NCBI GenBank assembly: GCA_029641185.1
Contig: JAPWGK010000008.1
Coordinates: 248,001 to 312,000, forward strand
From: Pseudofabraea citricarpa
Taxonomy: Eukaryota; Ascomycota; Leotiomycetes; Helotiales; Dermateaceae
Direction: 5' to 3'
DNA: 64,000 bases
Shown here: in pieces, positions 54,107-64,000 of the stretch
How positions within the stretch are numbered: the stretch's first letter is position 1
Layout: every line of letters begins with the position of its first letter
The notes under the pieces: generated by a model
Seen by the model: the letters and a program-made list of their open reading frames with translations, nothing else
The model's database searches: none
Told to the model about the DNA's origin: nothing
Program-made: the position numbers and the translations under genes

Positions 54107-55189
54107 CTATATCATGTTTGCTGTATCAATCTCTGTATCCTCAAAATCCACGTCCCCCAACAGAGTCTTCTCATTGTTCCTCCTCGGTCTCGTGGTTAGT
54201 GACACAGCCGTCATCGAAAGGATCCACTTGGCAGTGATACCGACCAGCACCATTAGAAAGGTCAACAGCATGGCGATCATGAAGCTAATGAGAAGGAAAT
54301 CGTACTCGGTCAAGATGAAATCTCTTTGACTTGCTTCTTGTGTGCTTGGCGGCGCCTCGGCGTCCGAAGATGTGGTTTCTGTCATCATGCTTGTGATGGA
54401 GAGTATCATCTGCTCGCTATTTTCTGGCGTAGAAACTGTGGTTATTTCATGTGGTGTAGAGATGGAAGTTGAGCTTTGTGATGTTTCCGAAGATGACTCG
54501 AGGAAGGGGCTTGAGATTGTACTTGATATCGATTCTAAAATCGAAGATGATGTAGTACTCGAGATGGTAGAAGTTGTTGGTGAATCTTCGATCAAGCTGG
54601 AAAATGAGTCTGGTGGTACTGATTCACTCATAGTCGATAGCTGTGTGGATTCAGACGACAGAACTGATGCAGAGGATAAAGACGCGATTGAAGGCTCAAT
54701 GAAGGACGTGGTCGTGCTCAAAGCGGGTGTGAAAATAAGAGTCTGGGTTGTATGGGTGGTGCTCTGAGTATTGTCAAGTGTGGTAACGCTCGTTCTCGTG
54801 GTGCTCGCGACAATGTTGTTCGGACTGGCCAGCACATCTCCCAAACCACCACAGAAGCCTCTCAGACCATCCACATCACCAAATGCAAAAGGGGCAGCAC
54901 TCTGCGCAAACCCTGCACATCTTTCAACCGCGGTGTCGAAAATGCTCGGAACCCAACTCGTGCTAGAGTAACAGAGGCAAGGGGCCTGAAGTGTGGCAGC
55001 TAACCCAGTGAATGAGGGCGTGAGGGTCTCGCAGATATAAAGGGCAGTGCCGAGGAGCAGACAGGCAGTATTGTCGTTGAGAGAAGGCGCATTCATGGCT
55101 GATTGAGGTGTTTGACGTTCTTCGAGGATGCTGATGGCAGGTCGTGTGATGATGGCTAGTGTCAAGGTGATAAGGAGGAGGAGCATCAT
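54107..55189 (-). CDS. Mucin-like single-pass membrane protein
   Basis: A single exon of 360 residues. Signal peptide 1-20 (MMLLLLITLTLAIITRPAIS), then an N-terminal domain with six cysteines (43, 53, 71, 73, 91, 113), a Ser/Thr-rich stalk from about 125 to 285 likely to be O-mannosylated, one hydrophobic segment at about 296-324, and a cytosolic tail containing RPRRNN and an acidic end (DVDFEDTEIDTANMI). This architecture is that of fungal cell-wall stress sensors and other surface mucins, but the cysteine domain is not clearly WSC or CFEM. It probably sits in the plasma membrane with the stalk in the wall. Specific function unknown. Confidence 0.8.
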   Translation of the reverse strand: MMLLLLITLTLAIITRPAISILEERQTPQSAMNAPSLNDNTACLLLGTALYICETLTPSFTGLAATLQAPCLCYSSTSWVPSIFDTAVERCAGFAQSAAPFAFGDVDGLRGFCGGLGDVLASPNNIVASTTRTSVTTLDNTQSTTHTTQTLIFTPALSTTTSFIEPSIASLSSASVLSSESTQLSTMSESVPPDSFSSLIEDSPTTSTISSTTSSSILESISSTISSPFLESSSETSQSSTSISTPHEITTVSTPENSEQMILSITSMMTETTSSDAEAPPSTQEASQRDFILTEYDFLLISFMIAMLLTFLMVLVGITAKWILSMTAVSLTTRPRRNNEKTLLGDVDFEDTEIDTANMI

Positions 55190-55646
55190 CTTGTTGAAAT
55201 TTGTAGCAGTGAATTGCCAAGATATGAATGCTGTGCGAAGAAGTATTAGCTCTCATTTTGCGCTATTCGGCAAGGGCGTACGTTGTTCCTGCCCATCGTA
55301 GGTATAGAACAATGGTTTTGGTGTATGACACATCGAACCCAATGATAGCAAGAAAGTAAATTTGTTGACATAGAATAAAAAATACAACTACGACAGAGAA
55401 TAATTTTTAGGTAAGTGCACGAAGTGGATTAGTTTCTTTGGTATCCCAGACAGAGATACTTCAGGTTTGGCTCGTGGTTACCCGCGGTCTTTTTTTCAAC
55501 GCATGTTTTGAATAAGAAACTCCATATCAAAAGGAATGTAAAAGCAAAGCTAACGCAAGAACGAATGTAACGATTCTCCTACTCATGTAATGAAATACGA
55601 CCTTATTACCCGCCAACAACATCTTCTCGATCAACACCATGACCTC
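55190..55646. other. Intergenic region
   Basis: Promoter of the mucin-like gene and 3' flank of the hydrolase. AT-rich; nothing else. Confidence 0.4.
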
Positions 55647-56937
55647 CTAAGCTGAAACCAATCCCTTAGAAGCAAGGAAATCATTGATGACTTGGTAAGC
55701 ACCTGTGGCGTTATAATGCAAATTAAGACCATGCGCAGTATCTGGTTGGATATAAGCCGTGAAGTTGCTGGGATCCACATTGGGAAAGTTGCTTGCCGCC
55801 GTAGCTGGAATGGATGCCGCTGCTCCACCGGTCGCAAGGCAGTTGCCCCCACAAAAAGGTATATCGTTCTCTAAGAAGGAGATTAGTGGGTAGGAATATA
55901 AATCTCAGGGCATGAAGACCAACCTCCTGTAAGAAACATAACAGGTCCAGCAAAATTGCTCATTCGGGAGAAGCTGCCGACGGTCAGAAACTCGCCTACT
56001 GTCGTTGGCTGCTTCGTCTCCTCGGCAAATTCGAGAACGGCAGGGTCATAAAAATTCGGCTTCATGAACTGATACTTGTTTGCCACGATATTCGATCCCA
56101 CTATATAACCGTTTGGATAATCCCCAAATCGCTCTGGCTGGTTGTTGTTCGCTAGCACGTAGTTGCCCCCAGCAGCAAACAACCCGTTAAAGGTAAAGTT
56201 CGTGGAGAACCCAGTGAGGATTATGGCGTCTGTCAGTTCGGGATAGTAATCCGCCAGAATATAAGTCTGAGAAGAGCCGAATGAGTGGCCTACATGCACA
56301 ACCCGGCTGAAAGAGCGGCTTACGCCTGGAAAAGTGCCGTTGCGAAGCATTTTTGTGAGCTGCACAGTAGCTGCAATCTCGAGGAAACTCTGAATTTCGT
56401 TCAATGGCTCTCCATGAGAAGAGTTGCCCACACCAAGTCGGTCAAAGTTGAGTGTGTAGTATGCACTGTTGGTAGCGAAGTCCACATAGCTATAATTCTC
56501 TGGGTTCAGTGGGAAGTCCCAGTAACTTTTGGAATGTTAGTACCGAGTTCAGAATATGGTCAAGAAGCTTAGAAACAATTGCCAATAGAAATAACTCACG
56601 TCTTGTCAAAAGCGACCCCGTGAGTCAACACTTGCACAACAGGATCGGTACTGGTATCATCATCAGGAGAACAGAACGAAGTGCTGATATTGTAAGTGCC
56701 CGCTGTGGTGGCATATCCTGTGAGGACCTCATCTGTAAAGTTACGACCCTGCATGGTCCGATTGAAGTTGTAATCTGTTACCTCGAGATCGGTCTGGGGA
56801 ATATCTATGTTGAAGACTCCTTGTCGAACAGACAGATTAACGGGCACTGTCGCGTTTATACACTGCTTGGCAGCTGCTGAGGTAGCCAGGGCTACAAGTA
56901 TAACCAAGGTAGACGGAGACATTGTAGTTGATATCAA
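55647..56937 (-). CDS. Secreted alpha/beta hydrolase
   Basis: Minus-strand exons 56600-56937, 55924-56525 and 55647-55870 encode 387 residues (starting at Met1; Met6 is equally possible). The signal peptide is followed by an N-terminal beta domain, then the alpha/beta core: LNFDRLGVGNSSHGEPLN, the nucleophile elbow VGHSFGSSQ (Gly-His-Ser-Phe-Gly), the acid in LTGENDIPFCGGNC (GEND) and histidine in DTAHGLNLHY. Eight to ten N-glycosylation sequons are visible in the mature part, as for an extracellular enzyme. It is most likely an esterase, lipase or related hydrolase; substrate not determinable. Intron 2 (GTTGGT...CTTAG) restores FLTGENDIP across the joint. Confidence 0.87.
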
Positions 56938-57641
56938 TTAATAACTGCCCCCCGAACATTGAAGGCCCTCACACTTTATATAGTCATTATTGCAATTAAA
57001 AAGGATCCAACGTAAGCTTTAGAAAATGGCATAGCTCTTGGAGGCGGAAATACTGCCTGCTCTGATTAAATGAAGATAAAAATTATTCATGTTTCCTTAG
57101 GAAATGAGATACAAAAGCGCTCTCAGCGAACCACCGGTGACCTGGAGTGCGCTGTCCTACTCTGGCTGGGGTGATGCTGCCCTCCAATCTACGGGTCATA
57201 ATCATGTGGCTGTCTTGTCAGATCAGAAAGGCTTGGTAAAACCGAAATTCACGGTGTTTAGAGCGAACTTGCATAGCTACCTACGCGATAGTTGGTATGC
57301 GATAGGTTGACTGTGCGAACGATGCTTGCGGAGGCTCCTCCATAGGCCCTGAGAACCCTAGCTTTTCATGTTGTATGCTTACCTTTGGCATGCGGCACTA
57401 GCAACGTCCACCGGTACCCTAAGCATCCACGTGAGGTCAATGGAGTTGTCTCGGGCAAAAGAACCGAATGTGACGAAGTGTCATGCGACAAAATGTGCTC
57501 AAACATGTGTGATTGTGATTATCTACTTGCCAACAGTAGATTGGCTCGTCAGACATCGAAAGATATTTACGCCGACCGCCAAGCAACTCCAACCCAAATC
57601 CAACAGCCCCGAAACTTTTAAAATCCGAAATATTTATTTAC
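56938..57641. other. Intergenic region
   Basis: Promoter of the hydrolase and 3' flank of IMP dehydrogenase. No supportable gene; short plus-strand frames at 57104 and 57368 lack features. Confidence 0.4.
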
Positions 57642-59530
57642 TTAAGCGTAAAGCTTCTTCTCATAGCTCTCCATGTTTACACCTCCCTCAAGCTGTGCAC
57701 TGGCGGTTCTCAACTCAAAGCGAGTGCCACCGTTCTTAACAGACTCGTGGAGTGCCAAAAGGCTCTTCTGGCCACAGTCCTGGAGAGAGTGCTGAAGACC
57801 AGCAGCAAGGTACGGAACGAACTTTGTCACGGATCTAAGGATAATCAGCGCTAGAAAATGGAGTCATGCAAAAGTGGACCTACCCTCTGTGTGCTACGGC
57901 GCCAGCTACACCCTGTGCAACGAGAACGCTGTCACCTTCGGAGAAATATCTGGCGGTTCCAGCATTGCTCTTCTGGCTATCCTTGGCACCTGCACCGGCC
58001 TTCTTGTCTTGCATTGCATCAATGCTGCCCATACCACGATAAGCGTTGACAAGCTTTCCTTCGCGGTTAACAAAGGAGGTTCCTGGCGACTCCGTAGTAC
58101 CAGCAAGAAGACCACCCATCATGATGGTGGTAGCACCCAAGGCCAAACCTTTGACAATGTGACCAACATTCTGGATACCACCATCGGCCATGCAAGGGAC
58201 GCCAAACTTGGCTGCGAAAGAGCTTACGTTGTAGACAGCAGCTGCTTGAGGTCGGCCAACTGCCATAACCTCCTGCGTAATACAAGCACTTCCGCTTCCC
58301 ATTCCGATACGAAGACCATCAACACCAGCAGCAATGAGAGAAGCTGCTTGTTCTCTGGTGACAACATTTCCTCCAATCACGTCAAGACCAGGGTATTTCT
58401 CCTTGATAAACTTGACCATTTCAATTTGGTACATGCTGTTTCCTTGACTGCTATCCAGAATGACGATGTCCAGACCAGCGTCAACCAACTTCTGAAGACG
58501 AATCTTATCCTCTGGTCGGGTACCAATTGCTGCAGCACAAATCAATTGCTTGGAGTCTGGTAGCTTGGATGCAAGCGGGAAGTGCTGGTGCTTGATTAAA
58601 TCGGAGCGAGAGATCATAGAAACTAAGTTACCACTCTTGTCCACGATAGGAAGCTTTCCCTTCTTGGACTTTGCGAGGATCTCGTTGGCCTCCTTGAGGG
58701 TTGTTCCATAAGCGGCAGTTGTCAAATCAGTAACCATGACTGAAGAAACCAAAGCATCGGTATCGAATTCGAATTGGATATCTCGGTTGGTCACAATTCC
58801 AATGAGCTTGGATCCTAGCTTGCCGTTTTCTGGAAAAGCAATGTCAGCCAATGATCTCCTCGAGATGTTCAAAAGTGCTAAGTAAATTGGCAATTTTTTT
58901 CATAAAGAGCATAGATTTGATCCCCACGACCTTGCGGTCAATACGGATGAACGAAAGTTATTTATCAATTTTGATAATCATAAAGATGCGAGGGAGGAAG
59001 AGTTCAGGATGGGGATGCTAACCTGTTACTGGGAAACCCCCGAAACCCCACTGCTCCTTCAAAGCCTTGACCTCGCCAACAGTTGCGTTGCGATCCAGAA
59101 CAACTGGGTCAAGGATGAAACCGTTCTCGAATCTCTTAACCTTTTGAACCATCTCAGCTTGCTCGTCGGCAGAGCAGTTGTGGTGGATGACACCCAAACC
59201 TCCCTGCAAAGCCATCTGCACCGCCATTTCGTGCTCAGTGACTGTGTCCATGGGGGATGAAACGAATGGAGTCTTAAGGGTAATGCGCTTTGTGACAGGT
59301 GCTTCTAGATCAACCTCGGAGGCAGGGAATCCGATATAACCTGGCAGAACAAGGAAGTCATTGTAGGTAAGACCGCCGTGCTTCTTGGAGTCAAGAAGCT
59401 CCTCAATTGCAAGACCATCGCGGGACTCGTACTCTTTCAGCACCTCCAATGCCTTGCTTGGGTCCAAGATGCTCTTGGAGGGGCCAAAGAAGGCCGACGT
59501 CCCATTAGCGGAGCCGTTTGTGTGAGGCAT
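57642..59530 (-). CDS. Inosine-5'-monophosphate dehydrogenase
   Basis: Minus-strand exons 59023-59530, 57884-58829 and 57642-57834 encode 548 residues. It catalyses the NAD-dependent oxidation of IMP to XMP, the committed step of GTP synthesis, in the cytosol. Segments: [36 protein letters not shown], a CBS pair (about 125-245) and the catalytic loop [19 protein letters not shown] with Cys352. Later come [33 protein letters not shown] and YRGMGSI, followed by the mobile flap ARYFSEGD; the C-terminus ends before the usual helix. The residue before the catalytic Cys is Ala, where yeast and human have Ile. Intron 1 is long for this window (193 bases). Divergent from the IQGAP gene. Confidence 0.96.
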
Positions 59531-60233
59531 CTTGTGCAGGAATCGACGAGGGAAAAGAGGAACTGGTGATGAATGGATATGAACTATGAGATAGTCGACG
59601 ATAGATATGAGAAACGTATGGTCGACGGGTTGAAGTTTCCTTCTCCCAAGTAAGAAGAAGAAAAGAGAGACGAAAATGGCGCGTCAAATGTTATGTGGGC
59701 TCGAAAAAAAGTAGAATAGTGCTAGGCTGGATTGGGTCACCGCCCAGTCACGTGTCGTCCCAGCTCTGACGTTGAGCTGGTCCTCGAAGCTTAATCGCAG
59801 CTCTGCCGTGATTGGCTGTGGGATTTCTCGAAAGTAAACAACAACATTCGCCAACCTTGCTGTTTTCACCCCTCCCTCCTCTACTCCAGGACAATACTCC
59901 GGTCTCTTTTCATAAGACACCCGTGGCTGACTCTCAAACATTCCTCACTTATCTCATCGGCGTCATTGTCTAGACTTTCAACTTTCAACTTTCAACTTTT
60001 GCTTCTGCGCTGCGCGCTCTAATATTGCCCGGCTCGAAAATAATCTCGCACGAACCTTGGAGTAATATCGCACGACCTTTCTGCGCCAGCTCGCACTTTT
60101 CCCAACCGAATCCTCTCAGCCGGCCAGCTTTGCGGCCTTCTCAGTGCATGTGTGTACAGCATACATGTTTCCTGTTCTAGGTGCTGCGGCGTAGACAATC
60201 ACTCAGCAACCGCTGCAACGCAAAGAAGTCGTT
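59531..60233. promoter_or_regulatory. Divergent promoter of IMP dehydrogenase and IQGAP genes
   Basis: Contains CACGTG at 59749-59754, a bHLH-type site, and a triplicated heptamer ACTTTCA around 59974-59995. The right part is a long C/T-rich leader reaching the IQGAP start codon. Confidence 0.45.
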
Positions 60234-63200
60234 ATGTCGTACCGCCATCCTCTTCGACAAACACAAAATACTGACTACCACGGTACAAAGCGACAACCAT
60301 CAAACGCCTCTACGAACTCTTCGGCCTACTCAAACGCATCTAGTGTGTTTGAGTTGAGCCGTACAAGCACGTTGTCTTCTGCAGCATCGAGCGGGTACGG
60401 CCACAGGAGAGGACTCAGCGAAGCTACATACATGTCTCCCGCTGCGATTGAGAACCGAAGGAGCCATACATCAAGTCCAAGTCCCGAAAGCCCATATAAG
60501 AGTGTTCGAGAGACCCTCCGACCATTACCGCAGCCACCTGGATCTTCCCCGATCAAGAACAAACATGCCTTTTTGCATACTCGAACCCAGAGTATGGACG
60601 TGAAGCCTTCGTTTACCGAAGTATATAATCCACCTCTTTCGGCAGTTCCTTCGTCTATGCGACCACCGCGCACTCGAACACAAAGTATGGATGGAAGATC
60701 ATCATATATCGATCCGCAACCTCGACCGCTCTCTGCGGTCCCTGCATCGATACGGCCGAATTCTATGCTCCTCAGTCGTTCTGATTCCATAAGCAGATCA
60801 GGCTCAGTGCGCAATCAAGGACTGCAACATCCGCACAGTCCATTAACTGCTCCTGACTTGGAAAGCCTGCAACGATCATCTACTAGTCAGCTTCGTACAC
60901 TGTCCAAATTTGCTGAAGGTTCCTCGCCTGAGCAATTCAATATTACAACACCAGCGCAGGAGGTTGTTGGTCTCCATGGGCGACGAAGATTACAACGTAG
61001 CGACAATGGGAAAGGAGGCAAAAATAACGTTGCATCATCGAAGGGCAGCGGATATGGCTGGGAAGGACGCAATTGGATGGACAAGCAAAGACAGTTCTTG
61101 CAAGCCTACGAATATCTGTGCCATATCGGAGAAGCAAAAGAATGGATAGAAGACATCTTGCATCGACCAATTCCCGCAATTGTGCAACTGGAAGAAGCAC
61201 TCAGAGATGGAGTGACTCTTGCAGAGATTGTGGAAGCTCTTTATCCTGACCGTCGGATACGAATTTTCCACCATCCGAAACTCCAATTCAGGCATTCTGA
61301 CAACATTGCCGTCTTCTTTCGATTTCTCAGCGAGGTTCAGCTCCCAGATCTCTTTCGGTTTGAGCTCATCGACTTGTATGAAAAGAAGAATATTCCCAAG
61401 GTCATCTATTGTATCCACGCTCTCAGTTGGCTTTTGTACCGAAAGGGAATTGTAGACTTCCGTATCGGAAATCTCGTTGGCCAACTTGAATTTGAACATC
61501 ATGAGTTAGAAGCTATGCAAAAGGGCCTAGATAAGGCAGGTGTTAGTATGCCCAGTTTTGGGAACATGGGAGCAGACTTTGGTGTAGATCCCACTCCTGA
61601 ACCAGAACCTGTTGAGTCGGAGGAGGATCGAATTGACCGTGAACTTGGCGAGAACGAGCATGTTATAGTGGATCTGCAAGCTCAGATGCGGGGGGCAGCA
61701 GTACGGATGCGTCTGGGAGATACTATGCAGAGGCTGTGGGATGCCGAGCATATGATAGTTGACCTACAATCGAGGATTCGAGGGGATTTCTCTCGCCAGA
61801 TTGTGGAGTATCGCTTAAATATGCGTCGTTTTGCCGTCAATCTTCAGAGCGGCGTACGAGGCTTCTTAGTGAGACGAAGACAAGTAGATCGAGATGCATT
61901 CTGGAAAAGCCGAGAAGGAGATGTTTTGAAACTACAGAATCTGATCCGGGCAAAGAAAGCCCGCGACGAGGTACGCATGACGAAATCTCAGTTAAAAAAC
62001 GAAGAATTTGCAGTGGAAGAAATTCAAGCAAACGTTCGAGGTTTTCTTGCTCGAAGGAGAGTGGTAGCTCAGGAGAAGGAAACCAAAATGGTGGCCGGTC
62101 CTGTAAAGGATCTACAGGCAGCAATCCGGGGCATGATGCTCAGGAGAGCTATTTCGGACGACCAGGAGGATTTGTGGCGAGAGGAACCCGCAATTGAAGC
62201 ATTACAGGCTTTAACCAGGGCCATGCTAACTAGAAACCAGATTTCGCGTCAGCAAGAAGCACTTGAAGCAGCTGGTCCAATTTGGAAGTCGCTTCAGGCT
62301 ATTTCTCGCGGGAACTTAGTTCGGGCGCAGATAGAAGCAGACAAGCAGGAAATGGAGCTTCATGCTGAAGGCATTGCTCAAATTCAGTCTTTCCTCAGAG
62401 CTGCTGCTGTACGACGCGGTGTGGTAGAGATTCTTGGCGATCTTCAGCACGAAGAGCCATCAATCATTACCTTACAAACATTGATCAGAGGCATGCTACT
62501 TCGACGTAGAGTTGCCAATGATCAGGAGACTCTTGAGGCACAATCATCTCAAATCGCGTTACTTCAAGGCCTTGCTCGAGGATGTTTGCTTCGCCAGCGT
62601 ACTGAAGTCCTGCTAGATGAACTTCAACAACATTCTGCGGAGGTTACTCAGCTACAAGCAATATCCCGAGCACTCCTTCTCCGAACCGATATCGGAATGG
62701 TCCTTGGCGAATTGGACTCGGAACAAGAATCTATTATTGCCATTCAAGCTGCGGCTAAAGCGAGCATTGTGCGTGCAAAGTTCATCGAAAAGCAACGATT
62801 CTTCAAGCAAAATATGGAGAAGGTGGTCAAAATTCAGAGCTTTATCCGCGGAAAAATTCAAGGAGAGGCATACAAAAGTTTAACAACCGGCAAAAATCCT
62901 CCTGTCAATACGGTCAAGAACTTTGTGCATCTACTCAACGATAGTGACTTCGATTTCAACGAAGAGATTGAATTCGAGAGGTTACGGAAGACTGTGGTGC
63001 AGCAAGTGCGACAAAACGAAATGGCTGAGCAATACATAGATCAGCTTGATATCAAGATCGCGTTGCTTGTCAAGAATAAGATTACTCTCGATGAAGTTGT
63101 TAAACATCAGAAGAACTTTGGAGGACACACTGGCAATCTTCTAACAAATACCTCCATGTCATCAAGCAACCACTTTGATCTCAAGGCTCTAAACAAAAAT

Positions 63201-64000
63201 TCTAGGAAGAAGCTCGAACATTACCAGCAACTCTTCTTCACTCTCCAAACCCAACCACAATACCTGGCACGGCTATTCAAGAGAGTGCGTGAGCAGGGTA
63301 CCAACGAGAAAGATAGCAAACGTATCGAGACTTTGATGATGACCCTTTTTGGTTACGCCCAAAAGAGAAGAGAGGAGTACTACTTGCTCAAGTTGATTGC
63401 TCGTTCAGTTAGGGAAGAAGTGGATGGAATGAACGCAATTCAAGATTACTTACGAGGTAACTTTTTCTACCCCAAGTTATTAGCCAACTACACCAGATCG
63501 CCACGAGACAGGAAATATCTTCGGGAGGTCCTTGGACCACTCATCCAGGCCAATATTATTGAGGATCCTGCTCTTGATCTCGAAAGTGACCCAATGCAAA
63601 TTTATCGATCGGCTATTAACAATGAAGAACTACGAACCGGACGACCCAGTCAGCGGCCTCTCGACATTCCACGAGAGATTGCAATCAAAGATGCTGAAAC
63701 GCGTGATCTTTTCATCGACCATCTTCGCGACTTGCGTGAAATTTCAGATCAATTCCTATACGCGATGCAAGCCTTGTTGCACAAAATGCCTTACGGTGTT
63801 CGCTTCATCTGCCAGCAGACCTTTGAATCCTTGTGCCAGCACTTCCCACGAGAGCCTCAACAGCACCTTCTACAGGTTGTCGGAAACTGGGTTTGGAGGT
63901 TTTACCTACAGCCAGCTTTGATTGAGCCACAGCAGTTTGGTGTGATTGAGAGACAATTAACACCACTGCAGAAGCGAAATCTGGGAGAAGTAGCAAAAGT
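60234..64000 (+). CDS. IQGAP scaffold protein (3' end outside window)
   Basis: An uninterrupted frame from ATG 60234 to the window end, 1255 codons plus two bases, no stop and no intron seen. The Ser/Arg-rich N-terminus (1-260) contains a 31-residue internal repeat with RTQSMD. A calponin-homology domain lies at about 285-400 (YEYLCHIGEAKEWIEDIL, VFFRFLSEVQLPDLFRFELIDLYEKKNIPKVIYCIHALSW). From about 470 to 880 there is a long series of IQ-like motifs (LQSGVRGFLVRRR, IQANVRGFLARRR, LQTLIRGMLLRRR, IQSFIRGK) that bind calmodulin or light chains. From about 995 comes the RasGAP-related domain (FFTLQTQPQYLARLF, YYLLKLIARSVREEV), which binds Rho-type GTPases. The homologues Rng2 (fission yeast) and SepG (Aspergillus nidulans) build the actomyosin ring for septation. 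Confidence 0.94.
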   Translation, partial: MSYRHPLRQTQNTDYHGTKRQPSNASTNSSAYSNASSVFELSRTSTLSSAASSGYGHRRGLSEATYMSPAAIENRRSHTSSPSPESPYKSVRETLRPLPQPPGSSPIKNKHAFLHTRTQSMDVKPSFTEVYNPPLSAVPSSMRPPRTRTQSMDGRSSYIDPQPRPLSAVPASIRPNSMLLSRSDSISRSGSVRNQGLQHPHSPLTAPDLESLQRSSTSQLRTLSKFAEGSSPEQFNITTPAQEVVGLHGRRRLQRSDNGKGGKNNVASSKGSGYGWEGRNWMDKQRQFLQAYEYLCHIGEAKEWIEDILHRPIPAIVQLEEALRDGVTLAEIVEALYPDRRIRIFHHPKLQFRHSDNIAVFFRFLSEVQLPDLFRFELIDLYEKKNIPKVIYCIHALSWLLYRKGIVDFRIGNLVGQLEFEHHELEAMQKGLDKAGVSMPSFGNMGADFGVDPTPEPEPVESEEDRIDRELGENEHVIVDLQAQMRGAAVRMRLGDTMQRLWDAEHMIVDLQSRIRGDFSRQIVEYRLNMRRFAVNLQSGVRGFLVRRRQVDRDAFWKSREGDVLKLQNLIRAKKARDEVRMTKSQLKNEEFAVEEIQANVRGFLARRRVVAQEKETKMVAGPVKDLQAAIRGMMLRRAISDDQEDLWREEPAIEALQALTRAMLTRNQISRQQEALEAAGPIWKSLQAISRGNLVRAQIEADKQEMELHAEGIAQIQSFLRAAAVRRGVVEILGDLQHEEPSIITLQTLIRGMLLRRRVANDQETLEAQSSQIALLQGLARGCLLRQRTEVLLDELQQHSAEVTQLQAISRALLLRTDIGMVLGELDSEQESIIAIQAAAKASIVRAKFIEKQRFFKQNMEKVVKIQSFIRGKIQGEAYKSLTTGKNPPVNTVKNFVHLLNDSDFDFNEEIEFERLRKTVVQQVRQNEMAEQYIDQLDIKIALLVKNKITLDEVVKHQKNFGGHTGNLLTNTSMSSSNHFDLKALNKNSRKKLEHYQQLFFTLQTQPQYLARLFKRVREQGTNEKDSKRIETLMMTLFGYAQKRREEYYLLKLIARSVREEVDGMNAIQDYLRGNFFYPKLLANYTRSPRDRKYLREVLGPLIQANIIEDPALDLESDPMQIYRSAINNEELRTGRPSQRPLDIPREIAIKDAETRDLFIDHLRDLREISDQFLYAMQALLHKMPYGVRFICQQTFESLCQHFPREPQQHLLQVVGNWVWRFYLQPALIEPQQFGVIERQLTPLQKRNLGEVAK

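Noticed and set aside
58300..58340. Ala instead of Ile beside the catalytic Cys of IMP dehydrogenase as a drug-resistance mark
   Set aside because: I recall the same ACIT form from other filamentous fungi, so it is probably the normal state of the group and not evidence for a special resistant copy.
57874..58563. Plus-strand frame of 229 codons within IMP dehydrogenase
   Set aside because: It is opposite strongly conserved IMPDH sequence and shows no domain of its own.
1..64000. CRISPR arrays, rRNA genes, insertion sequences
   Set aside because: No array of equal spaced repeats, no 5S/18S/28S-like sequence and no intact transposase frame were seen; the window is eukaryotic nuclear DNA.

Overview
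This is nuclear DNA from a filamentous ascomycete (Pezizomycotina). Nearly every gene carries short GT-AG introns of about 45-110 bases with CTAAC/CTAAT-like branch sites, and the families are typical of that group: Zn2Cys6 regulator, fungal MYND/DUF4470 protein, allantoate-type and monocarboxylate-type MFS transporters. One AT-rich block contains a decayed gene whose stop codons all look like C-to-T changes, as repeat-induced point mutation would leave. A class-level guess (Leotiomycetes-like) would be weak. Exon boundaries below were worked out by hand from splice signals and reading frame.

Left part (1-20 kb): a zinc alcohol dehydrogenase, a small secreted four-cysteine protein, a BTB protein and a lineage-specific protein in AT-rich surroundings, the decayed gene, a small hydrophilic protein behind CRE-like sites, then a tRNA-Ser(GCU) gene interrupted by a 54-base GT...AG segment at a non-canonical place. 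After this come an allantoate-family MFS transporter, a very small two-exon gene, a long empty stretch, and a short-chain dehydrogenase.

Middle (19-34 kb): exosome subunit RRP41, an ER thioredoxin/PDI-like protein, a monocarboxylate-type MFS transporter, a 2-oxoglutarate/Fe(II) oxygenase of the isopenicillin-N-synthase type, and, head to head with it across 3.2 kb, an argininosuccinate-synthase-like enzyme with an altered substrate region.

Proline/imino-acid block (34-48 kb): pyrroline-5-carboxylate reductase, a FAD amino-acid oxidase of the sarcosine/fructosyl-amino-acid oxidase type, proline dehydrogenase, a Zn2Cys6 regulator, an amino-acid permease and P5C dehydrogenase lie next to each other. 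Four of these match the roles of the Aspergillus prn cluster (regulator, permease, PRODH, P5CDH). The reductase and the FAD oxidase, and perhaps the neighbouring ASS-like enzyme and oxygenase, look like an extension. A dyad TCGGAT-N4-ATCCGA occurs on both sides of the reductase gene, and a CGG-N8-CCG site lies between the regulator and the permease, so one Zn2Cys6 protein may control the block.

Right part (49-64 kb): a MYND/DUF4470 protein with a GC-AG intron, a D123/Cdc123-family protein, a mucin-like membrane protein, a secreted alpha/beta hydrolase, IMP dehydrogenase, and the first 1255 codons of an IQGAP, which runs off the window.
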